DNA from: Candidatus Gastranaerophilales bacterium
GTDB lineage: Bacteria; Cyanobacteriota; Vampirovibrionia; Gastranaerophilales; Gastranaerophilaceae
NCBI GenBank assembly: GCA_944324445.1
Contig: CALUWL010000009.1
Span: 1-39,692 of the forward strand
DNA length: 39,692 nt
Direction: 5' to 3'
Shown: positions 8,918-16,746 of the stretch, piece by piece
How the letters are laid out: each line of letters begins with the position of its first letter
Position numbering within the stretch: the stretch's first letter is position 1
Notes under the pieces: generated by a model
Database searches by the model: none
Told to the model about the DNA's origin: nothing
What the model saw: the letters and a program-made list of their open reading frames with translations, nothing else
Program-made: the position numbers and the translations under genes

Positions 8918-9793
8918 ATGGCACTAACATTTCAAGAATTAATATTAAATTTATCTAAATATTGGTCAGATAATGGCTGTGTTATTCAGCAGCCCTATGA
9001 TATCGAAAAAGGCGCAAGCACAATGAATCCTGCTACTTTTTTAAGGGCATTGGGTCCTGAACCTTTTAATTGCGCTATGGTTGAACCATGTAGACGTCCA
9101 ACGGATGCAAGATATGGAGAAAATCCGAACAGACTCGGACATTATTTTCAATATCAAGTAATATTAAAACCATCTCCTGATAATGCACAAGATTTATATT
9201 TGAATTCACTCAGTGCAATGGGAATTGATTTAGATAAACATGATGTCAGATTTGTTGAAGACAACTGGGAATCACCTACTTTGGGTGCAGCAGGAGTAGG
9301 TTGGGAAGTTTGGCTTGATGGTATGGAAATAACTCAATTTACCTATTTCCAACAGGTAGGTGGAATTGAAGTTAAACCTGTCGTTCTGGAAATTACCTAT
9401 GGGCTTGAAAGAATAGCAATGTATCTTCAAAACGTTGATAGCGTATTTGATATCAAATGGAATGATACGCTTAAATACGGTGATATTTACCTGCAAAACG
9501 AAATCGAACAATCGAAATACAACTTTGAATATTCGTCAGCAGAAAGACTCTTTAAAATGTTTGATTTAGCATCTGAAGAAGCATTAAGCTGTATGGAAGC
9601 AGGAATAGTTCTGCCTGCATACGATTGGGTTTTAAAATGTTCGCACACATTCAACTTGCTTGATGCTAGAGGTGTTATAAGCAAAGACGAGAGAATTAAT
9701 TACATAGCAAGAGTTCGAACCCTTGCATCAAAAGTAGCGGAATTATACGTAAAACAAAGAGAAAACCTTGGTTTTCCTTTGATTAAAAAATAG
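8918..9793 (+). CDS. glyQ: Glycine--tRNA ligase, alpha subunit
   Basis: Catalytic (alpha) subunit of the bacterial alpha2-beta2 glycyl-tRNA synthetase; charges tRNA-Gly in the cytosol. The 291-residue sequence is full length and typical: it opens [24 protein letters not shown] and has [33 protein letters not shown]-type and [19 protein letters not shown] segments and the C-terminal YIARVRTLA. The ribosome-binding site AGGAAA precedes the ATG. The beta-subunit gene glyS, often the next gene, is not here: 13 bases after glyQ an amino-acid permease starts. The beta subunit must be encoded elsewhere. Confidence 0.98.
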   Translation: MALTFQELILNLSKYWSDNGCVIQQPYDIEKGASTMNPATFLRALGPEPFNCAMVEPCRRPTDARYGENPNRLGHYFQYQVILKPSPDNAQDLYLNSLSAMGIDLDKHDVRFVEDNWESPTLGAAGVGWEVWLDGMEITQFTYFQQVGGIEVKPVVLEITYGLERIAMYLQNVDSVFDIKWNDTLKYGDIYLQNEIEQSKYNFEYSSAERLFKMFDLASEEALSCMEAGIVLPAYDWVLKCSHTFNLLDARGVISKDERINYIARVRTLASKVAELYVKQRENLGFPLIKK

Positions 9794-9806
9794 CAGAAAG
9801 AGGCAA

Positions 9807-11405
9807 ATGAACAACAACATTAACAATTCGGAAGGAAAAGAATTAGATACCGCTAATTCAATGCAGACAGTTGAAATCGGGGCAATTTCAAAATTTGTCA
9901 AAAATCTTCTGACAATTAAAAATCCCGACAACATGATTAAAGATGCTCAATCCGTTGGGCTTAAAAAAACGCTTGGAGCGTTTGATTTAATTATACTTGG
10001 AGTGGGCGCAATAATAGGAAGCGGAATATTTACGGTAGTAGGTATTGCAGCAGCAGGTTCATCAGAATCCGTTGGTGCAGGCCCCGGACTGGTTATTTCA
10101 ATGGTATTAGCTTCATTAGCCTGCATATTTAGCGCACTTTGTTATTCAGAATTTGCTTCAATGATACCGGCTGCAGGGAGCGCGTATTTATACACCTATG
10201 CTACAATGGGCGAATTTATGGCATGGCTTATAGGCTGGGTTTTAATGCTTGAATATTTGGTAGGATATATTGCCGTAGTAAGTGCTTGGAGCGGTTATTT
10301 TATGCAATTTATAAAGGGATTTTCAAAATTCCTGCCAGATTGTATAGTAAATCCCCCCGTTTACTTAATCCATGACTATTCAACAGTTAAAAATATGTTA
10401 GGAGATAACATAGATGCTATGGTGCCGCATTTTATGGGAATACCTATATGCGTTAATATTCCCGGAATATGTATCACATTATATATAATTATGACTCTAA
10501 TTAAAGGAATGAAAGAATCCACCAAAATGGCAGGCCTTATGGTTGCAATAAAATTAGGAGTTGTTGGATTATTTGTATTGACAGGCATATTTTATATAAA
10601 ACCGGAAAATTGGACACCATTTGCCCCAAACGGATTAGAAGGTATATTTATGGGAGCATTTATAATTTTCTTTGCATATATTGGTTTTGATGCTATAGCA
10701 ACAGCTGCAGAAGAAACAAAAAATCCCCAAAAGAATCTTCCAATTGGTATTATAGGTTCACTTGGAGTATGTACAATTATATATGTCCTCGTTGCACTTG
10801 TTTTAACAGGAGTTGTGCCGATAGATAAAATTGATGTTCAAGCACCAATTGCAAGTGCTATGGCTATGGTAGGACAAAATTGGGTAGCAGGATTAATTTC
10901 AATAGGTGCACTCACAGGTTTAACATCTGTTCTGCTTGTTTTAATGCTTGCAGGAACAAGAATTTTGTATGCTATGAGCAGAGATGGTTTTCTACCTAAA
11001 ATCTTGCAAACATTACATCCAAAATTTAAGACACCACACGTGCTAACTGTAATAGTTGGAATGATTTGTATATTAGGTTCTCTATTTTTGAATATATCGA
11101 TTGCAGCCGAATTATGTAATTTCGGTACTTTCGCATCATTTATCATAGTTTGCGTTGCGGTTCTTATTTTAAGAAAAACAGATCCGAATAGACCAAGACC
11201 TTTTAAAGTACCGTTTTCTCCTTGGCTTCCTTTAATGGGAATAATTTGCTGTGGAGGGTTAATGGCATATTCAATGCAGTTTTTAAAAACATCAAGAGTT
11301 TTATTTCCGGTCTGGGTAATTATAGGAATTATATTCTATTTCACATATAGCTACAGGCAGCAAAGAAAAGCTCAAGAAGCAAACAATGAGGAAATTAATG
11401 TTTAA
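9807..11405 (+). CDS. APC-family amino acid permease (first of a tandem pair)
   Basis: A 532-residue inner-membrane transporter, probably with 12 or more helices. The first helix carries the unwound substrate-binding motif GVGAIIGSGIF, the hallmark of the APC superfamily. Other signatures are ALCYSEFASMIPAAGSAYLYTY and FIIFFAYIGFDAIATAAEETKNPQKNLP. These fit the cationic amino acid transporter/YfnA-like subgroup, though the substrate cannot be read from sequence. The N-terminal 45 residues are polar and precede the transporter core. The start is supported by GAAAGAGG ahead of the ATG. It overlaps the next gene, a close paralogue, so the pair arose by tandem duplication. It is in one operon with aroF and glyQ. 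Confidence 0.93.
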   Translation: MNNNINNSEGKELDTANSMQTVEIGAISKFVKNLLTIKNPDNMIKDAQSVGLKKTLGAFDLIILGVGAIIGSGIFTVVGIAAAGSSESVGAGPGLVISMVLASLACIFSALCYSEFASMIPAAGSAYLYTYATMGEFMAWLIGWVLMLEYLVGYIAVVSAWSGYFMQFIKGFSKFLPDCIVNPPVYLIHDYSTVKNMLGDNIDAMVPHFMGIPICVNIPGICITLYIIMTLIKGMKESTKMAGLMVAIKLGVVGLFVLTGIFYIKPENWTPFAPNGLEGIFMGAFIIFFAYIGFDAIATAAEETKNPQKNLPIGIIGSLGVCTIIYVLVALVLTGVVPIDKIDVQAPIASAMAMVGQNWVAGLISIGALTGLTSVLLVLMLAGTRILYAMSRDGFLPKILQTLHPKFKTPHVLTVIVGMICILGSLFLNISIAAELCNFGTFASFIIVCVAVLILRKTDPNRPRPFKVPFSPWLPLMGIICCGGLMAYSMQFLKTSRVLFPVWVIIGIIFYFTYSYRQQRKAQEANNEEINV

Positions 11406-12900
11406 AAGAATAGCACGAAACCTTTTAAATAGAAAAACAACAAAAGAACTTTTAGAAAGAGCTCAAAAAGGTTCTCTAAAAAAGAGCCTTAACGCTTTTG
11501 ATTTGTTTATAATAGGTATCGGGGCGGTAGTCGGCACAGGAATACTTACTATAATAGGAACAGCTATACAAGGTGGCCCTGAAAGCGTTGGTGCGGGCCC
11601 TGCTATAATTTTTTCAATGGTACTAGCTGCTATTGCTTGCGTGTTTTCAGCACTTTGCTACAGCGAAGTAGCCTCAATTATCCCTGTTTCAGGGAGTGTA
11701 TACACATATACTTATGCAACACTTGGAGAATTTGCCTCTTGGATTGTTGGCTGGGTATTAATGCTCAATTATGTGATTGGAAATATTACGGTAGGAAGTT
11801 CTTGGTGCGGTTATTTAACTCAACTTCTAAAGGGATTTTCGGATTATTTACCTTCGTTTGTAGTTAATTTTCCGCTTTGGTTAAGATCTGATTTTCGCTC
11901 AATTTATGCAATGTGCGACAAATACGGACTAGATGTACATGATAAAATGCCTTTTATATTCGGAACAATCCCCTTTGCAATAAATTTACCCGTAGTTATA
12001 CTAACGCTTGTTTCAACACTAATTTTAATTAAAGGAATAAAAGAATCCACTCGTTTTGCAACTATTATGGTTTGCTTAAACCTTTTAATGATAGTTTCAT
12101 TCATCATAGTAGGCTCTTTTTACGTTAAACCAGAGAACTGGGTACCTTTTGCACCAAATGGATTAGAAGGTATTTTAATGGGTGCTTTTATTATATTTTT
12201 TGCATATATAGGTTTTGATGCAGTATCAACAGCAGCAGAAGAAACAAAAAACCCTCAAAAAGACTTACCCATAGCAATACTTGGTACTTTATCATTCTGT
12301 ACAATCTTGTATATACTTGTAGCACTTGTACTTACAGGAATTTGTCCAATTAATGCAATAAATACTCAAGCCCCGATTGCAGCAGCGCTTCACATTATAA
12401 ACAAAGACTATATGGCAGGTTTTATCTCTGTTGCTGCAGTTTGTGCTCTTGCATCAGTATTTTTAATATGTCATTTAGCTTCAACAAGAATATTATATGC
12501 TATGAGCAGGGATAAATTCTTACCCAGAGTTTTAAGGGCAATTCATAAAAAATATAGGACACCCCACATAATGACTTGCTGTGTTGGTCTTGTCATAATT
12601 GTGTGCAGTTTATTTATGGATTTAAATATATCAGCTGAACTATGTAATTATGGTACATTTACAGCATTTATCGCAATATGCGTTGCAGTAATTGTTCTAA
12701 GAAAAACAGAGCCCGATTTAAATAGACCCTTTAGAGTTCCTTTGGTTCCCCTTTTCCCAATTTTAGGTATTTTATGTTGCTTGGGGCTGATGTTCTATTC
12801 ATTTAAACAACTTACATCAAGCGTTTCCATGTTTATTATTTGGATATTACTGGGTATAATTATTTATGCAAGCTTCAGTTATAAAAATTTAAGAAAATAA
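11398..12900 (+). CDS. APC-family amino acid permease (second of a tandem pair)
   Basis: A 500-residue paralogue of the preceding gene, aligning along the whole transporter core. Compare GIGAVVGTGIL with GVGAIIGSGIF, ALCYSEVASIIPVSGSVYTY with ALCYSEFASMIPAAGSAYLY, and FAYIGFDAVSTAAEETKNPQ with FAYIGFDAIATAAEETKNPQ. It lacks the polar N-terminal extension of its neighbour. An ATG four codons earlier (11386) is possible, but TGAGGA (11387-11392) lies just upstream of 11398 at a good distance, so 11398 is preferred. The start lies inside the end of the first permease (8-base overlap), which suggests coupled translation. The substitution of 'GSGIF' by 'GTGIL' in the binding helix hints at a different substrate; this is an inference. 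Confidence 0.93.
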   Translation: MFKRIARNLLNRKTTKELLERAQKGSLKKSLNAFDLFIIGIGAVVGTGILTIIGTAIQGGPESVGAGPAIIFSMVLAAIACVFSALCYSEVASIIPVSGSVYTYTYATLGEFASWIVGWVLMLNYVIGNITVGSSWCGYLTQLLKGFSDYLPSFVVNFPLWLRSDFRSIYAMCDKYGLDVHDKMPFIFGTIPFAINLPVVILTLVSTLILIKGIKESTRFATIMVCLNLLMIVSFIIVGSFYVKPENWVPFAPNGLEGILMGAFIIFFAYIGFDAVSTAAEETKNPQKDLPIAILGTLSFCTILYILVALVLTGICPINAINTQAPIAAALHIINKDYMAGFISVAAVCALASVFLICHLASTRILYAMSRDKFLPRVLRAIHKKYRTPHIMTCCVGLVIIVCSLFMDLNISAELCNYGTFTAFIAICVAVIVLRKTEPDLNRPFRVPLVPLFPILGILCCLGLMFYSFKQLTSSVSMFIIWILLGIIIYASFSYKNLRK

Positions 12901-13278
12901 TTATTCATCTTTAATTTCAAATGTAGAAATTATTTTATTTGAAGAAGGTTCATAAGTATTCAATATTTTTTTAGCTAATTTTACGCTGGAAATCTCCTTT
13001 AAAATATTGCTTTTTAGAGATTTCACAAGCTCAATATTTTCAATTTCAAGCTTAATTAACTTTTTTCTAAACTCGTCTAATTCTTTTATTTTTTTTATAT
13101 CTTCAATATGAGGTTTTTCAAAGCTCAATATTCTTCTTTGAAGTTTTTCTTTTTCTTGAATCGCTAAATCAACAGCTTCCCAATCGCCATTTTCTATAAG
13201 GCTTTTTATATGTTGATTAAATTTTAGAAATTGATCATATAATAATTTTAAATGGTTAAAATCATTGATACTCAGCAT
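12901..13278 (-). CDS. FliT/FlgN-like flagellar chaperone (tentative)
   Basis: A 125-residue, all-helical, charged protein with coiled-coil character. The sequence itself is weakly conserved and the name rests on position and shape: it directly follows fliS, overlapping by one base in a TAATG stop-start junction, as fliT follows fliS in many flagellar operons. Small helical chaperones of this type (FliT, FlgN) bind the C-terminal ends of the cap protein FliD or of hook-filament junction proteins in the cytosol and keep them unfolded for export. The repeated Lys/Glu heptads and the 'L-IxEKEKLQRRI' segment fit. It is convergent with the second permease with no bases between their stop codons. 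Confidence 0.6.
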   Translation of the reverse strand: MLSINDFNHLKLLYDQFLKFNQHIKSLIENGDWEAVDLAIQEKEKLQRRILSFEKPHIEDIKKIKELDEFRKKLIKLEIENIELVKSLKSNILKEISSVKLAKKILNTYEPSSNKIISTFEIKDE

Positions 13279-13751
13279 TATTCCTCATCATCTTCATCTT
13301 CTTCATCTTCTTCATCGTCATCTTCATCGGCATCATAATAATCAGAAACCGAACTTTTTACTAATTCATCACGAGATTCTTGCTGCGCAATTAATATAGC
13401 TTTTTCCCAAGTTGCTTTTAAAGTCTTTAAATATTTTAAAACTTCATCAATTGGCTCAATTTCTTTTTTGATATTTGCATGGACAAGTCTGCGAATAAAG
13501 TATTCATACAAACTTGAAAGGTTCTCAGCTAGCTGAGGAGCAACTTCTCTATCAAGAGAATTAATGAATTCCTGAATAATGTTTTGTGCGCCAATTAAGT
13601 TATTGTGTGTTGCTTCAATTTCTTTATTTTGCATTGCAATTTTTGCTTTATTTAAAAATTGAATAGCACCATCATATAACATAATTAAAATCTGTTCTCT
13701 GGATGCTGTTTCTATACTGGATTTTTGGTATTGCTTAACATATTGATTCAT
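13278..13751 (-). CDS. fliS: Flagellar export chaperone FliS
   Basis: Cytosolic chaperone that binds the C-terminus of flagellin and prevents early polymerisation. The family signature is plain: YQKSSIETASREQILIMLYDGAIQFL near the N-terminus (typical 'Y....v.taspeeLi.mLydgai.fl'), and then a second conserved block NLSSLYEYFIRRLVHANIKKE. The FliS fold ends at about residue 128. After it comes a tail (about 137-157) made almost only of Asp and Glu, coded by a GAA/GAT/GAC-rich low-complexity stretch at about 13281-13335. The usual length is 120-135, so the tail is an extension. It starts directly after the stop codon of the flaG-like gene (TAAATG) and overlaps the fliT-like gene by one base. Confidence 0.93.
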   Translation of the reverse strand: MNQYVKQYQKSSIETASREQILIMLYDGAIQFLNKAKIAMQNKEIEATHNNLIGAQNIIQEFINSLDREVAPQLAENLSSLYEYFIRRLVHANIKKEIEPIDEVLKYLKTLKATWEKAILIAQQESRDELVKSSVSDYYDADEDDDEEDEEDEDDEE

Positions 13752-14177
13752 TTAAAATTTCCTATTAACAATGCTGCCTTGCGAATTGGATAAATAATTA
13801 ACAAAATGCGACAAATCTTCTGCGCTGATTCTTTGCACAACATTTTGCGAAGCTTTATCAATTATCATAATTTCATTAGTTGCATCATCAACCTTCAATA
13901 AATACTTCTCATTTTGAGATAAGTCATATTTAATAACCGGTGTTTCATTGACTGTTTCGTCATGCTCTGCTTGAGGTTCATCTGAAGAATTATATTGTCT
14001 ATTTAATTCCCTTTTTTCCTTTTCTCTCTCTTTATCAGGATCAACTTTTTGCCCTTGAGAAAGTCCGTCTACAGGTCGTGAATTGTCCAAAGAAAATTTA
14101 GGAACTTTGTTTAATTCGCTTGAATTATGTTCAGGCGTTATTCTAAGCTGATTTACGGAAATACCATCTAAACCCAT
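13752..14177 (-). CDS. flaG: FlaG-family flagellar protein
   Basis: A 141-residue protein, first in the flaG-fliS-fliT-like operon. The C-terminal third (about 88-135) matches the FlaG pattern: a strand around YLLKVDDATNEIMIIDKAS, then NVVQRISAEDLSHFVNYL, corresponding to 'V.V.D..TgEVIRqIP.e.ll'. In other bacteria FlaG is linked to filament length control. The N-terminal two thirds are polar, rich in Asp, Glu, Lys and Asn, and look disordered. A GAAAGAAG ribosome-binding site precedes the ATG, and a TATAAT lies on the same strand at 14198-14203. FlaG is usually next to fliD and fliS; fliD is absent here, so the cap and flagellin genes must lie elsewhere. Confidence 0.8.
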   Translation of the reverse strand: MGLDGISVNQLRITPEHNSSELNKVPKFSLDNSRPVDGLSQGQKVDPDKEREKEKRELNRQYNSSDEPQAEHDETVNETPVIKYDLSQNEKYLLKVDDATNEIMIIDKASQNVVQRISAEDLSHFVNYLSNSQGSIVNRKF

Positions 14178-14264
14178 AATTTCTTCTTTCGTTAAATATT
14201 ATAACTTATTTCACATATAATTTAATAAATTATATAATGTATTTATAAAAATTTACAATTTGTT

Positions 14265-14270
14265 TATAAT
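14265..14270 (+). promoter_or_regulatory. Probable -10 box for the 14295 gene
   Basis: A perfect TATAAT 25 bases ahead of the ATG at 14295, with a weak TTTATA 17 bases upstream (14242-14247). The 120-base divergent gap with flaG also has a TATAAT on the (-) strand (14198-14203), so both operons probably start here. Confidence 0.5.
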
Positions 14271-14294
14271 AGATAAAAATAAAGGTAATTATAA

Positions 14295-15047
14295 ATGCAA
14301 AAAATATCTGACCTATTTATACAAAATATAAAAAATCTTCCAATTTGGGTTAAACAAGTCATAACAAAAGAAATCATGGAAGATTTAACAAAAAGACTTG
14401 AAGACTTCACTGAACTGGTAGAAGTTGATAATCTTTTTCAAGACATGTGCCCCAAGTTAACTTTCAAAGGAAAACAAGAATTACTTGAAAAAAATTTGGG
14501 ATTAAGTGATGGCTATTATATTTTTCTACAGGATTTAGCAGATAATTGCAATATGTTTGAAATTACAATCAAAAATAACTGGACACTAGCTGACACTGCT
14601 AAAATATTCTGCAGACTAATGGAGCTTGAATATTTCCAAATTCCCGATTTTGCAACCAACAAAAACATAGCAATAGCGATGTTTATAGCAGGAAAAATCA
14701 AAACCGGAGAATTCTTAAAAAGAATAGGTAAGATTACCGTAATTCAGCTTGAACAAGCAATAAGATATCAAAGACAACTAAACGAAGAAGGCAGACACAT
14801 CAAAATGGCAAGCATTTTGATTAAAATGGGCTTTATAACTGATAAAGGATTAGATAGTCTGCTTTTATTAAAAGATGAAGCAAAAAAACGTCTAACATTA
14901 AGCGTTGGTTTTAACTCAATAAAATATGACGACAAAAAAGACGAAGAAGATCAAATGATTAGAATGCAAAGAGAAATTGCACGTCTTGAAAACGAAAATA
15001 ATATAATGAAAAAAAGATTAAAGAAAATGTTAAACATTAATGAGTAG
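14295..15047 (+). CDS. Coiled-coil protein with a GspE-N-like helical region, function unknown
   Basis: A 250-residue, probably cytosolic, mostly helical protein. Residues 150-200 (KIKTGEFLKRIGKITVIQLEQAIRYQRQL ... KMASILIKMGFITDKGLDSLL, quoted with a gap) have the rhythm of the N-terminal domain of type II secretion/type IV pilus ATPases (GspE/MshE: 'lGeiLv..G.it..qL..AL..Q'), a fold that can bind nucleotides such as c-di-GMP. Here it stands without an ATPase. The last 40 residues (about 212-250) form a charged coiled coil. The similarity is from memory and tentative. The weak ribosome-binding site AAAGG lies ahead of the ATG. Its stop codon overlaps the asparaginase start by 8 bases, so the two are one transcription unit. 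Confidence 0.8.
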   Translation: MQKISDLFIQNIKNLPIWVKQVITKEIMEDLTKRLEDFTELVEVDNLFQDMCPKLTFKGKQELLEKNLGLSDGYYIFLQDLADNCNMFEITIKNNWTLADTAKIFCRLMELEYFQIPDFATNKNIAIAMFIAGKIKTGEFLKRIGKITVIQLEQAIRYQRQLNEEGRHIKMASILIKMGFITDKGLDSLLLLKDEAKKRLTLSVGFNSIKYDDKKDEEDQMIRMQREIARLENENNIMKKRLKKMLNINE

Positions 15048-15975
15048 CAGCCCGAAAATTCTCCTATCAACAAAAAGGAATAAGATTATTGACTGTTCAT
15101 ATTATGGCAGCATTTATTTATCCGAGAAAAATAAAATCAAAAAATTTATCGGTTATAATCCTTCAAACATTTTTTTTATGCGCTCTCTTGCAAAACCTTT
15201 GCAAGCTTCTATACTCGCCGATTGTAATATAATAGAAGATTTTAAATTGACAAAAAAAGAACTTGCAATCTTTTGCGGTTCGCATACCGGAACATCAAAA
15301 CACATAAAAATACTTAAAAACTTATCAAAAAGACTCAAAATTAAATCTGACGACTTAATTTTAGAATCTCAAGAACCACTGGATAAAAGAGATTATAAAG
15401 GACGGAAAAATAAATATTGCAACAATTGCTCAGGCAAACATCTTATGATGCTTGCAATGTGCAAATACTTAAATTTAGATTGTAAAAACTACACTGAATT
15501 TAACCACCCTATTCAAAAATTAATAAGAAAAAAACAAGAAGAACTCTCGGAAAGTGCTTGTCAAAATCCCACAAAAGACGGCTGCGGGACACCATTATGG
15601 GGAATTGGCGCAGAAAATATAATTAAAGCGTATTACAATTTCTTTCATGATAAAAAATATGAAATAATAACAAATTCTATACTTAAAAACCCCGAAATCT
15701 ACGGCGGATACGATAGATTGGATACCGAAATTATAAAACTCAGTAAAGGAAAACTTTTTTCTAAAGTTGGAGCAGGCGGATTTGTTTTAGTGTATAATTT
15801 TGAAAAAGATTCAATTCTTTTAATAAAAATTACTCAAAACAATAATCCCATAAGAAAATTAATTGCACACAAAGCATTAAATCAACTTAAATGGATAGAT
15901 ACAAATATAGCTGAATACGAATACAATCAGCAAAAAGAAAAAGTTGCAAAATATTGTTACGAATTTAATTTTTAA
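15040..15975 (+). CDS. L-asparaginase II family protein
   Basis: Hydrolyses asparagine to aspartate and ammonia. The family is the Rhizobium etli AnsA-type (asparaginase_II, unrelated to the E. coli enzymes). Matching motifs are MRSLAKPLQAS (47-57), CGSHTGTSKH (79-88), CSGKHLMMLAM (130-140) and DGCGTPLWGI (180-189). Cys130, Lys133 and Cys182 match the spacing of the Cys-Lys-Cys zinc site reported for the R. etli enzyme, and the paired serine/lysine residues of the active site seem kept. No signal peptide, so it is cytosolic. At 311 residues it is slightly shorter than the usual 330-350. It overlaps the coiled-coil gene upstream by 8 bases. Together with the permeases and aminopeptidase nearby, it suggests amino acids are used as carbon and nitrogen sources. 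Confidence 0.88.
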   Translation: MSSSPKILLSTKRNKIIDCSYYGSIYLSEKNKIKKFIGYNPSNIFFMRSLAKPLQASILADCNIIEDFKLTKKELAIFCGSHTGTSKHIKILKNLSKRLKIKSDDLILESQEPLDKRDYKGRKNKYCNNCSGKHLMMLAMCKYLNLDCKNYTEFNHPIQKLIRKKQEELSESACQNPTKDGCGTPLWGIGAENIIKAYYNFFHDKKYEIITNSILKNPEIYGGYDRLDTEIIKLSKGKLFSKVGAGGFVLVYNFEKDSILLIKITQNNNPIRKLIAHKALNQLKWIDTNIAEYEYNQQKEKVAKYCYEFNF

Positions 15976-16012
15976 ACAAACTAGCATAAAAATTTTAGGT
16001 TAAAATTAAATT

Positions 16013-16465
16013 ATGGCAAATACAAAATTTATGAATTTAAAATCAAGAGTTCAAAAACAACAAAAGAAAAAAATACGGAAAATCAGATTTTATCATTCTT
16101 TTCTAACGATAGTTCTGCTGCTTTGCGTTGTTCAAATCAGCTATTCAGCATTATTAAATCTTGCAAAAATTGTTGTTTATCAAACTAAAATAATAAAAGC
16201 TCAAGAATTAAAAACTCAAGCTGAAACAAGAAATAAACAATTAAAAAGTGAAATTCAAAATTTTTCATCTATGTATAAAGTTGAATCTATCGCAAGAAAC
16301 AATCTAAAAATGGCAGCAAAAGATGAAGTACTAATCATCATAAATCAACCTCAAGAAGAAGCTAAAGAAACAAGCAAACTGCCTGATAATAAATTTATAC
16401 GCTTCATGGAAACTTTTGCTTCAAAATTTAATAGAGATATAACCTCTGAAAAAACAAGCGAATAA
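16013..16465 (+). CDS. DivIC/FtsL/FtsB-like cell division protein
   Basis: A 150-residue bitopic membrane protein: a basic cytoplasmic N-terminus (about 1-28), one membrane helix (about 29-48), a periplasmic coiled coil (about 55-90) and then VESIARNNLKMAAKDEVLII. That last segment is the septum-formation-initiator signature ('E.iAR..lgmv.pgE.v'). Such proteins form the FtsQLB-type complex that activates septal wall synthesis. The C-terminal 45 residues are polar. No clear ribosome-binding site is present; a -10-like TAAAAT (16001-16006) sits only six bases before the ATG, so the mRNA could be leaderless. FtsL and FtsB/DivIC are too alike at this level to choose a symbol. Confidence 0.82.
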   Translation: MANTKFMNLKSRVQKQQKKKIRKIRFYHSFLTIVLLLCVVQISYSALLNLAKIVVYQTKIIKAQELKTQAETRNKQLKSEIQNFSSMYKVESIARNNLKMAAKDEVLIIINQPQEEAKETSKLPDNKFIRFMETFASKFNRDITSEKTSE

Positions 16466-16466
16466 G

Positions 16467-16610
16467 TTATTTAACTAGTCTTATTCTTTCTTTTACATCG
16501 CAAATATTAAAGATAGCAGAAACAGCAAGACGACGTCTTTTTAACATGCCTTTTAAAATTAGTTCATTGCAAAATAAATAATTCTTATTCGTCTTCATTG
16601 TTTTGTACAT
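16467..16610 (-). CDS. Possible small gene (47 codons), unknown function
   Basis: A short frame starting with ATG at 16610 and ending with TAA at 16467-16469, one base after the stop codon of the convergent division gene. A good ribosome-binding site (AAGGTGG) lies about 4-10 bases upstream of the ATG. This is better than many real genes here have. The predicted peptide is basic, with KRRR at its centre, two Cys, and a C-terminal half LAVSAIFNICDVKERIRLVK. No signal peptide or strong membrane segment. It fills half of an otherwise empty 281-base gap between coding regions. I recognise no family. It could also be a decayed gene remnant or chance. Confidence 0.4.
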   Translation of the reverse strand: MYKTMKTNKNYLFCNELILKGMLKRRRLAVSAIFNICDVKERIRLVK

Positions 16611-16730
16611 ATACCACCTTCACTTTATATTTAAATAAATCGGCAGATAGTAATTTTTCTTTAATGTTTTAGCTAAAAAAAGCACATTTATTAAGTTATA
16701 TTAAGAATAAATATTAAAATATTGTCGAGA

Positions 16731-16736
16731 TATAAT
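16731..16736 (+). promoter_or_regulatory. Probable -10 box of trmFO, very near the start codon
   Basis: A perfect TATAAT lies only ten bases ahead of the ATG at 16747. A start about 7 bases downstream of the box would fall near 16743, leaving a leader of only a few bases. The -35 region (TAAATA, 16708-16713) is weak. Confidence 0.5.
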
Positions 16737-16746
16737 AAAAAAAGAA

